41,658 nt of DNA, taken from an uncultured Saprospiraceae bacterium. GTDB taxonomy: Bacteria > Bacteroidota > Bacteroidia > Chitinophagales > Saprospiraceae. The number at the start of each line of letters is the position of its first letter. Position 1 is the first letter of the stretch. Positions 28,609 through 35,352 of the stretch are shown in pieces. The position numbers were made by a program, and so were the translations under genes. Below the pieces are notes generated by a model. That model saw only the letters and a program-made list of their open reading frames with translations. It was not told the DNA's origin and did not search any database. Where the stretch lies: assembly GCA_937951685.1 (NCBI GenBank), contig CALFBG010000110.1:1-41658 (forward strand). The letters are read 5' to 3'.

Positions 28609-29988
28609 TTAGACCTCGAATAAGGTATGATAAAGTTCTTCCATTTTGCTAACCGTGCGGATTTTAATGTCGTACCGATCTGGATCTAAGCCTTTCGTAT
28701 TGTAAGTAGAAATGTAAATTTCTTTAAACCCTAAGCGATCCGCCTCTTGTATGCGTTGTTCGATGCGATTGACGGATCTAATTTCTCCCGACAAGCCTAC
28801 TTCTCCTGCGAAGCAAATATCTTGCGGGATTGCGACATCTTCCAAAGAAGAAATCAAGGCACTTACGATGGCCAAATCAATCGCTGGATCATCCACTTTA
28901 ATTCCTCCCGCAATATTTAAAAACACATCGTGTTGACCAAATAAAAAGCCACAGCGTTTTTCGAGCACTGCTAATAACATACTCAAGCGGCGCAAATCAA
29001 ATCCGGTGGCGGAGCGTTGTGGCGTTCCATATACGGCGGTACTGACCAAGGCTTGTGTCTCAATCAACATTGAGCGCATTCCTTCCATCGTTGCAGAAAT
29101 AGAACTGCCACTAAGGTCTTCTTCTTTCTGGGATAAGAGTAATTCGGAAGGATTGGATACTTCGCGTAAACCGTTGGCTTGCATTTCGTAAATCCCCAAT
29201 TCGTCCGTAGAACCAAATCGATTTTTAATCGTTCTCAAAATTCGGTAGGTATAATTCCGATCTCCTTCAAACTGTAAAACGGCATCCACAATATGTTCTA
29301 GCAATTTAGGGCCTGCAATCGAACCTTCTTTGGTGATGTGACCAATGATGATGATTGGAATGTTTGTTTCTTTTGCAAAACGTTGCAATTCACCGGCACA
29401 TTCTCTCACCTGTGAAACACTACCCGGCGTAGAATCAATATGTGGGGAAGAAAGTGTTTGGATAGAATCGACAACAAGCAGGTCGGGTTGTAGATTTTGA
29501 GCGTGCGACAAGATTTTACTAACGTTCGTTTCCGTCAGTACGAAACAATTCGCTCGAGGTTTAGCAATTCGATCCGAACGCATTTTGATTTGTTCTTCGC
29601 TTTCTTCTCCCGAGACGTACAAAACTTTTGCTTCGATGCCCAAGGCGATCTGCAACATTAAAGTTGACTTTCCAATTCCCGGTTGCCCCCCAATCAAAAT
29701 TAAAGAACCGTGCACAATACCACCGCCGAGGACTCGATTGAGTTCTTGGTCGGGACAAACGATACGTTGCGTATTTCCAGCTATGATCTCTGGTAAGGCG
29801 ATCGGTTTCGAAGTGGATTGCTTTTTTACGCTACTCCAAGCTTTCTTTTTTTCTTCTTGTTTCGTTTCTTTTTGAACAACTTCCTCTTGATAAGTGTTCC
29901 AATTTTCACATCCGGGACACTTCCCTACCCACTTGGGGGATACGGTTCCACATTCTGTACAAACGAATATTTTCTTAATTTTTGCCAA
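28609..29988 (-). CDS. radA: DNA repair protein RadA
   Basis: RadA (Sms) is a RecA-related ATPase that promotes branch migration and processing of recombination intermediates. The 459-residue protein has the N-terminal zinc finger C10, C13, C24, C27, Walker A GGQPGIGKST (100-109), Walker B around LLVVDS (170-175), the RadA-specific KNRFG motif (255-259) and a C-terminal Lon protease-like domain (GGIKVDDPAIDLAIVSALISS, GEVGLSGEIRSV). Length and order match the family. It lies downstream of a large gene-free gap, and a dksA-like gene lies further upstream on the same strand. Confidence 0.97.
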   Translation of the reverse strand: MAKIKKIFVCTECGTVSPKWVGKCPGCENWNTYQEEVVQKETKQEEKKKAWSSVKKQSTSKPIALPEIIAGNTQRIVCPDQELNRVLGGGIVHGSLILIGGQPGIGKSTLMLQIALGIEAKVLYVSGEESEEQIKMRSDRIAKPRANCFVLTETNVSKILSHAQNLQPDLLVVDSIQTLSSPHIDSTPGSVSQVRECAGELQRFAKETNIPIIIIGHITKEGSIAGPKLLEHIVDAVLQFEGDRNYTYRILRTIKNRFGSTDELGIYEMQANGLREVSNPSELLLSQKEEDLSGSSISATMEGMRSMLIETQALVSTAVYGTPQRSATGFDLRRLSMLLAVLEKRCGFLFGQHDVFLNIAGGIKVDDPAIDLAIVSALISSLEDVAIPQDICFAGEVGLSGEIRSVNRIEQRIQEADRLGFKEIYISTYNTKGLDPDRYDIKIRTVSKMEELYHTLFEV

Positions 29989-30205
29989 AAATCTATATTT
30001 TTTTAAATAATTATTTTTGTTAACATTTATTTAACACTTTGAGTCAATTGTAGCTACCAATTTAAATTTCTCTTACTGTTTGATATCAGATTTATTCAAA
30101 ATATAATTTTACAAAAATACTACGAATCGAAACAAAAGCTTATTTAACTATTAACTCTACCATAATTTAATTATTCTTTTTTAGGAATCCCACTAAGGTA
30201 AATAT

Positions 30206-30665
30206 TATCTTTGTGTTAATTATTATTTAGTTAATTTTTTAAGAAAACAAGTTTTACATTTACGTTTTTTCGAAAAAAAGAGCTATAAAAGTCATACAAA
30301 GTTACCATTCCGTTTGAGGAAATGTGACCTTGGTAAAGGGCTATCGTCAAAATGGCGTATTTAAAAACAAACACTTTTTCTGAGCGATTTGTGTGGAAGA
30401 AATAGAAACGAAAAAGTATATAAATTAAGTAGTGGGTAAGCAAAGAGGAGATGTGCTTAATTTGTTTTAAAATCTTGCTTTATTTTGTTATAAAAGCATA
30501 ACAAACAAGCAACACCATTTAGATTTTGACGAGCTTTGTTTGGCTAATAATAAGTTGAACAATTCGTTACAGGTTCCACGTTGGAACTTATAAAGATTGT
30601 TTTCATTTGGTTTTTTGGGGTTATACAGGGTGCTGCGTTTTTTCGCAGGTGCCCTGTTTTTTTTT
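30206..30665 (+). ncRNA. Candidate non-coding RNA (maximum extent)
   Basis: No plus-strand gene lies upstream, yet a strong intrinsic terminator at 30625-30665 points to a plus-strand transcript. The nearest good -7 match is TATCTTTG at 30206-30213, whose -33 TTG is missing or poor. Inside are hairpins TTGTTAT/ATAACAA (30485-30504) and GTTCCA/TGGAAC with a CGT triloop (30573-30587). I compared it mentally with RNase P RNA, tmRNA, SRP RNA and tRNA hallmarks and saw none. The 5' end is uncertain. Confidence 0.3.
30625..30665 (+). terminator. Orphan Rho-independent terminator (plus strand)
   Basis: ACAGGGTGCTGCG (30625-30637) pairs with CGCAGGTGCCCTGT (30644-30657), with one bulged G and a T6 loop. 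Nine T residues follow. TGGGGT (30616-30621) and ACCCCA (30666-30671) also pair as an outer stem around the T-run. On the minus strand no U-run follows, so it does not look like a terminator for the dksA-like gene. Confidence 0.8.
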
Positions 30666-30705
30666 ACCCCATTTCTAGCTGTTAAAAATCAGCTTCTCCA
30701 CGGTC

Positions 30706-31041
30706 TTACCGATCTGCGCAGCGCACACACCGAGAACTTTCTGGCATAAACATTAATCTTGCCGTTGGAATCGGGTGGCTACACATCGCACAAATACCAA
30801 ACCCTGGTTTATCTATTTTCGTTAGGGCTACCTTTAGTTTTGTGAGCTTCTTTTTGGAGGAACGCAATGCTACTTCCGCCACACTTTTATTATTGATCGC
30901 ATCCATCCGACTTACTCGTCCAATCGAATTCTCGGGAGAAATCGGTTGTGTAGCAACTTCGAGTTTCTCCACTTCGAGTTCAATTTCGCTAATCTTAGCT
31001 AGAATTTTTTCTTTGAGTAGTTTACTTTCTTCAGCATTCAT
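30706..31041 (-). CDS. TraR/DksA C4-type zinc finger protein
   Basis: A 111-residue member of the TraR/DksA family, whose proteins bind RNA polymerase through its secondary channel and modulate transcription, often together with ppGpp. An N-terminal coiled-coil hairpin (about 1-78: LLKEKILAKISEIELEVEKLE, then KKKLTKLKVALTKI) is followed by a four-cysteine zinc finger, C84, C87, C105 and C108 (CAMC and CVRC). The order fits the family. It is shorter than E. coli DksA (151 residues). Whether it acts as a true DksA is not settled. Its downstream neighbour on the same strand, radA, is separated by the 717-nt gap. CAAAAATA on the plus strand at 31073-31080 gives a consensus -7 (TATTTTTG) upstream, without a matching -33. 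Confidence 0.88.
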   Translation of the reverse strand: MNAEESKLLKEKILAKISEIELEVEKLEVATQPISPENSIGRVSRMDAINNKSVAEVALRSSKKKLTKLKVALTKIDKPGFGICAMCSHPIPTARLMFMPESSRCVRCADR

Positions 31042-31422
31042 AACTTAGGACTTAGGCACAGGTTTTGCCGTGCAAAAATAGTTCGCAGAATTGAGCAGAC
31101 TATTTACTTTAATAAAAATTAAATATGCTTGTTTTTTCGCAGAATGCCTAATTTATGCTTGAACTTAGCTTCTAATTCAACAAAAGAATAGTTAAAGTTT
31201 CATTTTAACACTATATAATTTAGTGCAACTGTATCTTTTGTAGCTTTTTTTAGTTAACTTATAGAAGGCTTTTAATTAGTGACTAGAAGCTTTTGTGAAG
31301 CAGCTTTTGTTGTTTCTAAATCTTATTTTTCTTGTTTCTAAATCTCATTAGTTTTATTTCTAAATCTCATTAGTTCTTATTTCTAAATCTCATTATTTAA
31401 CTTTCTAAATCTCATTATACGC
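31042..31422. other. Divergent intergenic region with 22-bp tandem repeats
   Basis: This 381-nt region separates the dksA-like gene (minus) from the unknown membrane protein gene (plus). It contains the possible -7 of the dksA-like gene (31073-31080), AT-rich DNA with TATCTTTTG near 31232, and the repeat array at 31313-31420. Confidence 0.5.
31313..31420. repeat. Five tandem imperfect 22-bp repeats upstream of a TTG start
   Basis: The core TTTCTAAATCTCATTA begins at 31335, 31357, 31380 and 31402, with a degenerate first copy TTTCTAAATCTTATTT at 31313. Starts are spaced 22, 22, 23 and 22 bp, about two turns of B-DNA. The last copy ends three bases before the TTG start of the next gene. The 6-7 nt after each core vary, while the 16-nt core of copies 2-5 is invariant. 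There is no coding frame or hairpin symmetry. Confidence 0.9.
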
Positions 31423-32301
31423 TTGAATCAATTTAAATGGCAATTCATCGACGGTCGAGGAAAAAAGCAATCAGTTGGTCTATTACACGGGGCTAAGTCT
31501 GGTCATTTAGTTATTCATTGTAATTCAAAAGTGATTTTGGTAGATTTTAAAGTACATCAAACGAAAACTTACAGTGTTTTTATTGATGATGAGTTGTGTA
31601 CAATTACTATTGAACGAAAAGGAGAGCAGTTTCTTTATGGGCTTGATATTGACAAAGAAGTCGACACGCCACTCAATCGCGTTCGCAAGCAAATAGATAA
31701 AAAAGATTTTTATCAAACGCTCGCCTTTGGCATTGGCTTGGTCGTTTTGATTCTAGGTTTTTCGGCGGGTATTTCCATATATAATCATCAAAAAAAGTTG
31801 CATCCGCTGTACGGAATAGATAAAAATTCGCCTGAAACCCACGGCAGAGTTTCACAAATTACTAAAGGGAGATCTAAGCTTGTTAGCTATTTCTTTGTTG
31901 TCGATGGAGAAGCAATTTCCGCAGAGAAGAGTCAACCCTACGCCATCAAAAATAAAATGCCGCTAAAGAAAGGAGATGAATTTGTGGTCAAATATGTACC
32001 CGATGATCCTTATTATAATCGAATTGATTACTCTAGACCGAGCTTGCAGCAAATCCAGGTTTATAAGAAACGGGTTGCCGAAAAATATTTAAGCCTCTTT
32101 ACAGAAACGGATCCCGATTACTGTCATTGTCTCATCGAGACCGTTTACGAATTCAAAGGCTACGCTGGGCTGTGTGATTTCTACTATTTGGATGTCGATT
32201 TACTCGACAATAAAGACCATAATCAAACGAGCTATCAAGCGCTGATCAAAGATGCTGCTTTTCAAGCACTCCTTCAGCAACGTTGCAACGCGGAAAATTA
32301 G
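31423..32301 (+). CDS. Unknown membrane protein, DUF3592-like soluble domain
   Basis: A 292-residue protein that I cannot name. The frame has no ATG before residue 184, and TTG 31423 is the most plausible start. An N-terminal beta-rich domain (about 1-92) precedes one hydrophobic segment (about 97-121, TLAFGIGLVVLILGFSAGISIYN). Then comes a region (about 136-205) with the order HGRVSQI, VDGEAISA, PLKKGDEFVVKYVPDDP that resembles DUF3592-type beta domains. The C-terminal part (about 225-292) carries CHC and a later Cys near the end. Membrane topology is probably single-pass. Five 22-bp repeats abut the start codon and are likely its control region. It is followed by a 210-nt gap and scpB. Confidence 0.75.
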   Translation: MNQFKWQFIDGRGKKQSVGLLHGAKSGHLVIHCNSKVILVDFKVHQTKTYSVFIDDELCTITIERKGEQFLYGLDIDKEVDTPLNRVRKQIDKKDFYQTLAFGIGLVVLILGFSAGISIYNHQKKLHPLYGIDKNSPETHGRVSQITKGRSKLVSYFFVVDGEAISAEKSQPYAIKNKMPLKKGDEFVVKYVPDDPYYNRIDYSRPSLQQIQVYKKRVAEKYLSLFTETDPDYCHCLIETVYEFKGYAGLCDFYYLDVDLLDNKDHNQTSYQALIKDAAFQALLQQRCNAEN

Positions 32302-32478
32302 ACGCAAGCACGACATTTTTGTAGCGAAACAATTACACGAATTTACTTTATACGATTAACTTTCAATAAGTTTGCTCCAGCTTAGTATGTTCTTCCTTAG
32401 CCATTCTTTCCTTTTACCAATAATCAATGGCAATCATTATTAACCTCACTTTGATTACCTGCTTCAGTTTCAATTGCT

Positions 32479-32486
32479 TATTTTTG
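32479..32486 (+). promoter_or_regulatory. Possible -7 element of scpB
   Basis: TATTTTTG matches TAnnTTTG exactly and lies 25 nt before the scpB ATG, implying a very short leader. The nearest TTG (32451-32453) is 25 nt upstream, longer than the usual spacer, so the -33 is doubtful. Confidence 0.35.
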
Positions 32487-32511
32487 CGACATTATAGACC
32501 AACTACAACGC

Positions 32512-33396
32512 ATGAAACTATTAGAACAACACATTGAAAGCCTAATTTTCTCTTCGGAGCACCCAATTAGCTTTGAAGATATCAAAGTTTGCTTGGACGA
32601 AGTATTTGAGACCAGCTTTAAAACGGAAGTCCTTGAGCAGGCGATTGAGCAATTAATGGCACGCTACCAAGCGGAAGTGTTCTCTTTTGAAATCGTAGAA
32701 ATTTCCAAAGGTTACCAGTTTTTGAGTAAAGGTGCCTATTTTAATACGATAGCGACTTATTTAAAACAAACAACGAAGAAGAAACTTTCTAAAGCTGCAC
32801 TTGAAACCTTGGCTTTGGTTGCCTACAAGCAGCCCGTCAGTAAAGGAGAGATGGAAAAAATACGCGGTGTGAGTTGCGACTATTCGATTCAAAAACTTTT
32901 AGAGAAAGAACTTGTTACTATCTCAGGGAGAAGTGACGGTCCCGGACGACCGTTGCTTTATGCTACGAGCGAGAAATTCATGGATTATTTTGGAATTAAA
33001 TCTCTGACCGATTTGCCAAAGCCAAAAGATTTCAAAATGCCCGATAGTGAAATTGGAGAATCTGCCCCCATCGAAGAGTTAAGCGAAATTAACAACCCGG
33101 AGGAGACCGCAGCAGTAACAAACGAAGACGAAGGAAGTGAAGAAGAAGCGGAAGCAGGAATCATCGAAGTCAATGGTAATTTAGAAGAAACCCTTTCTCC
33201 CGAAGTCGTTACGCCTGAAGCATCCGATGAAGCTGATGAAGCTGATGAAGCTGATGAAGTTAACTCCGTTGAATCTATGCCAACGACAACGACAGAAGAA
33301 GCGCAAGAAATACAACAAATGCTCTCGGAAGGACAAGAGGAGCTAATTATTGAAGCTCAGATGCCCATTCAAAAAATGACTTCCGAAGAGGAATAA
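32512..33396 (+). CDS. scpB: Segregation and condensation protein B with acidic tail
   Basis: ScpB is the winged-helix kite subunit of the SMC-ScpAB condensin complex, which organises and segregates the chromosome. Residues 1-175 cover the two winged-helix domains, with the family hallmarks LSKAALETLALVAYKQPVSKGEMEKIRGVSCDYSIQKLLEK and GRPLLYATSEKFMDYFGI. The protein is 294 residues against about 180-200 for typical ScpB. The excess is an acidic, presumably disordered tail (about 185-294) with a short DEADEADEADEV run encoded by tandem GATGAAGCT triplets (33225-33260). ScpA and SMC are not in the window. The DUF2480 gene follows after 38 nt, suggesting an operon. Confidence 0.95.
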   Translation: MKLLEQHIESLIFSSEHPISFEDIKVCLDEVFETSFKTEVLEQAIEQLMARYQAEVFSFEIVEISKGYQFLSKGAYFNTIATYLKQTTKKKLSKAALETLALVAYKQPVSKGEMEKIRGVSCDYSIQKLLEKELVTISGRSDGPGRPLLYATSEKFMDYFGIKSLTDLPKPKDFKMPDSEIGESAPIEELSEINNPEETAAVTNEDEGSEEEAEAGIIEVNGNLEETLSPEVVTPEASDEADEADEADEVNSVESMPTTTTEEAQEIQQMLSEGQEELIIEAQMPIQKMTSEEE

Positions 33397-33434
33397 GTGC
33401 CTAGACACTATTGTAAGCAGTAAAAAAATCAATT

Positions 33435-33968
33435 ATGGAAAATGCCAGTAATCCTTTAGTAAATAGAGTAGCATCGAGTGGTTTGATTACCATCAATCTG
33501 GAAGATTTTTTCCCGACGGAAGAAACCGCCGTATTCGATTTGAAAACTTACTTGTTTAAAGAATTGATTCTAAAAGAGAAAGATTTTAGAGCCGCACTCA
33601 AAACACACGATTGGTCACAATACCAAGGCAAGCACCTCGCTGTTTATTGCTCAACGGATGCGATCGTTCCCGTTTGGGCTTATATGCTTGTTGCTGCCTA
33701 CGCCACTCCTTTTGCTTTACAGATTTTCCAAGGAGACCTCAACCAGTTTTATGCTAACTTTTTTGATAAAATATTAGCAACTTGGGAAGCGAGCCAGTAC
33801 GAAGGAAAAAGAATTGTCATTAAAGGTTGTAGCAACAAACCGGTACCTCCCGCCGCCTATGTCGGACTTACCCAAAAACTTCAACCTTACGCACAAAGCA
33901 TCATGTACGGAGAGCCTTGTTCTACCGTCCCCATTTTCAAGCGTCCACGCGTACCGAAGCAGAAATAG
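33435..33968 (+). CDS. DUF2480 family protein
   Basis: A 177-residue protein that clearly matches the Bacteroidota-specific DUF2480 family. Recognisable family segments are NRVASSGLITINLEDFFP near the start, LILKEKDFRAALKTHDWSQYQGK, CSTDAIVPVWAYMLVA, KRIVIKGCSNKPVPPAAYV and the end QSIMYGEPCSTVPIFKR. Three cysteines are present; those in KGCSNKPVP and GEPCSTVP sit in highly conserved motifs, but no function has been assigned to the family. It is cytoplasmic (no signal peptide) and is probably cotranscribed with scpB. Confidence 0.95.
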   Translation: MENASNPLVNRVASSGLITINLEDFFPTEETAVFDLKTYLFKELILKEKDFRAALKTHDWSQYQGKHLAVYCSTDAIVPVWAYMLVAAYATPFALQIFQGDLNQFYANFFDKILATWEASQYEGKRIVIKGCSNKPVPPAAYVGLTQKLQPYAQSIMYGEPCSTVPIFKRPRVPKQK

Positions 33969-34317
33969 CCTCATTCCTCGCTGGTCACAGGTCCTGCTCC
34001 GCAATTAACAGTACGATAACAACATCGACTGTAGATAATTACTATCTTGCTACTGAGTGTCCGCTTAACGGCACGGATTTTTCAGGTCAGTAGATATTCA
34101 ACTGTTGATAATGGCGACCCTTCCAAATTTAGGCCGTGAAGTAATTTCTACGTCCTAAAAACCATTACTTCAAACATAATACGAGGTACCTTGTCGTTTC
34201 TATCATAGGATTGTATTAAATATTATAAAAATCAATAAGTTTTTTTATCTTGAGAATTCATATTTGCTGTCGGCAGTTGTCGAAGCAATCTAACTACTTC
34301 ATTAAAATCCCTTAACT
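33969..34317. other. Gene-free gap upstream of the transglycosylase
   Basis: In these 349 nt I see no gene, terminator or repeat. TATCTTGA near 34247 is a partial match to the Bacteroidota -7 element, but no -33 is placed at the right distance. Confidence 0.4.
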
Positions 34318-35247
34318 ATGGTCAAATCAATTAGCGCCTATGTACTCGTTTTGGCGGCGGTTCTAACCTTTGCAATTTTTAGTTCTTACACGGGTGAAGA
34401 TAATTCTTCAAAACAAAATAACGCTACCACTTCTAAGGGTACGGGAGAATCCCTTCCGCAAGTGATCAAGCCAATGGATCTCAATCGTGCTTTTAGCTTT
34501 GCAGGAGAAGCTTTGCCGATGGATAATTTCGACGTGAAGGAACGCTTGGATATGGAGTTGATGCGAAATAGTTATTACCATTCTAAAACTATTGTAAATA
34601 TTAAACGCGCCAATCGATTTTTTCCAGTGATCGAGCGCATTTTAGCCGAAGAAGGGGTACCCGACGATTTGAAGTACTTGGCCGTTGCGGAAAGTGATTT
34701 GAGTAATGCTACCTCACCGGCGGGAGCAAAAGGCGTTTGGCAGTTCATGAAAAAAACGGGTCAATCTTACGGCTTACAGGTTAGCAAAGAAATAGACGAG
34801 CGTTATCATTTAGAAAAATCAACCCGAGCGGCTTGTAAATATCTCAAAAAGCTCAAAGCGCGATTTGGGAGTTGGACCCTTGCGGCGGCGGCGTACAATA
34901 TGGGGGGCACCCGTTTGAACAAAGAAAAGTCTTCGCAACGCGAAAGTAATTATTTTGACCTTAATCTAAACCGAGAAACCTCCAAGTACGTTTTTAGAAT
35001 TGTAGCCCTGAAAGAAATTTTATCGCGTCCAAATGATTTTGGTTTTTATATTGCCGACTCAGAATTATATCCTCCTTTAGATAATTACAATTCGGTAGAA
35101 GTTAACACGAGCATTGCCAACTGGGGCGATTTCGCTAAAAAATATAATGTTAGTTACCGGATGTTAAAAGTCTATAATCCTTGGTTAACCGCTGGGAAAT
35201 TGACGAATAATGCGGGGAAAAGTTATACGATTCATATTCCTAAATAG
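34318..35247 (+). CDS. Lytic murein transglycosylase (MltD-like)
   Basis: This envelope enzyme would cleave the beta-1,4 bond between MurNAc and GlcNAc in peptidoglycan with formation of 1,6-anhydroMurNAc. It has 309 residues. A hydrophobic N-terminus (about 4-24) acts as signal or anchor. The SLT domain (about 105-235) has the catalytic Glu in VAESDLSN (E125), the motifs SPAGAKGVWQFMKKTGQSYGL and AAAAYNMGG. The C-terminal segment (about 262-309; WGDFAKKYNVSYRMLKVYNPWL, then KSYTIHIPK) looks like a degenerate LysM. A perfect bidirectional terminator follows. Confidence 0.93.
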   Translation: MVKSISAYVLVLAAVLTFAIFSSYTGEDNSSKQNNATTSKGTGESLPQVIKPMDLNRAFSFAGEALPMDNFDVKERLDMELMRNSYYHSKTIVNIKRANRFFPVIERILAEEGVPDDLKYLAVAESDLSNATSPAGAKGVWQFMKKTGQSYGLQVSKEIDERYHLEKSTRAACKYLKKLKARFGSWTLAAAAYNMGGTRLNKEKSSQRESNYFDLNLNRETSKYVFRIVALKEILSRPNDFGFYIADSELYPPLDNYNSVEVNTSIANWGDFAKKYNVSYRMLKVYNPWLTAGKLTNNAGKSYTIHIPK

Positions 35248-35290
35248 GATCGTGAATAACTCGTAATTTTAATAGCCATTGAGCTTATAC

Positions 35291-35328
35291 AAAAAAAGGT
35301 TTTGACATGCGTGTCAAAACCTTTTTTC
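35291..35328. terminator. Bidirectional terminator between convergent genes
   Basis: A 16-bp perfect stem (AAAAAAGGTTTTGACA at 35292-35307, TGTCAAAACCTTTTTT at 35312-35327) with loop TGCG is bounded by A and T runs, so it serves both the transglycosylase gene (plus) and dsbD (minus). Confidence 0.95.
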
Positions 35329-35352
35329 ATTAAACATATCTTGCCAAACAGG

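Larger units (their letters stand above)
29989..30705. other. Large gene-free region with plus-strand terminator
   Basis: I could not support a protein-coding gene in these 717 nt; apparent short frames are AT-rich noise. The stretch contains a consensus-like -7 element on the plus strand (TATCTTTG, 30206-30213), a TTTTTTCGAAAAAA palindrome (30265-30278), hairpins at 30485-30504 and 30573-30587, and a strong plus-strand terminator at 30625-30665. Together they suggest an untranslated transcript. Confidence 0.5.

Noticed and set aside
30231-30443. 70-aa minus-strand frame in the radA-dksA gap
   Set aside because: The composition is AT-driven (Phe, Tyr, Ile, Lys), with no start context and no recognisable domain.
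31313-31420. CRISPR-like array
   Set aside because: The repeats are contiguous with only 6-7 nt between cores. There are no spacers of 25-40 nt, no leader and no cas gene nearby.
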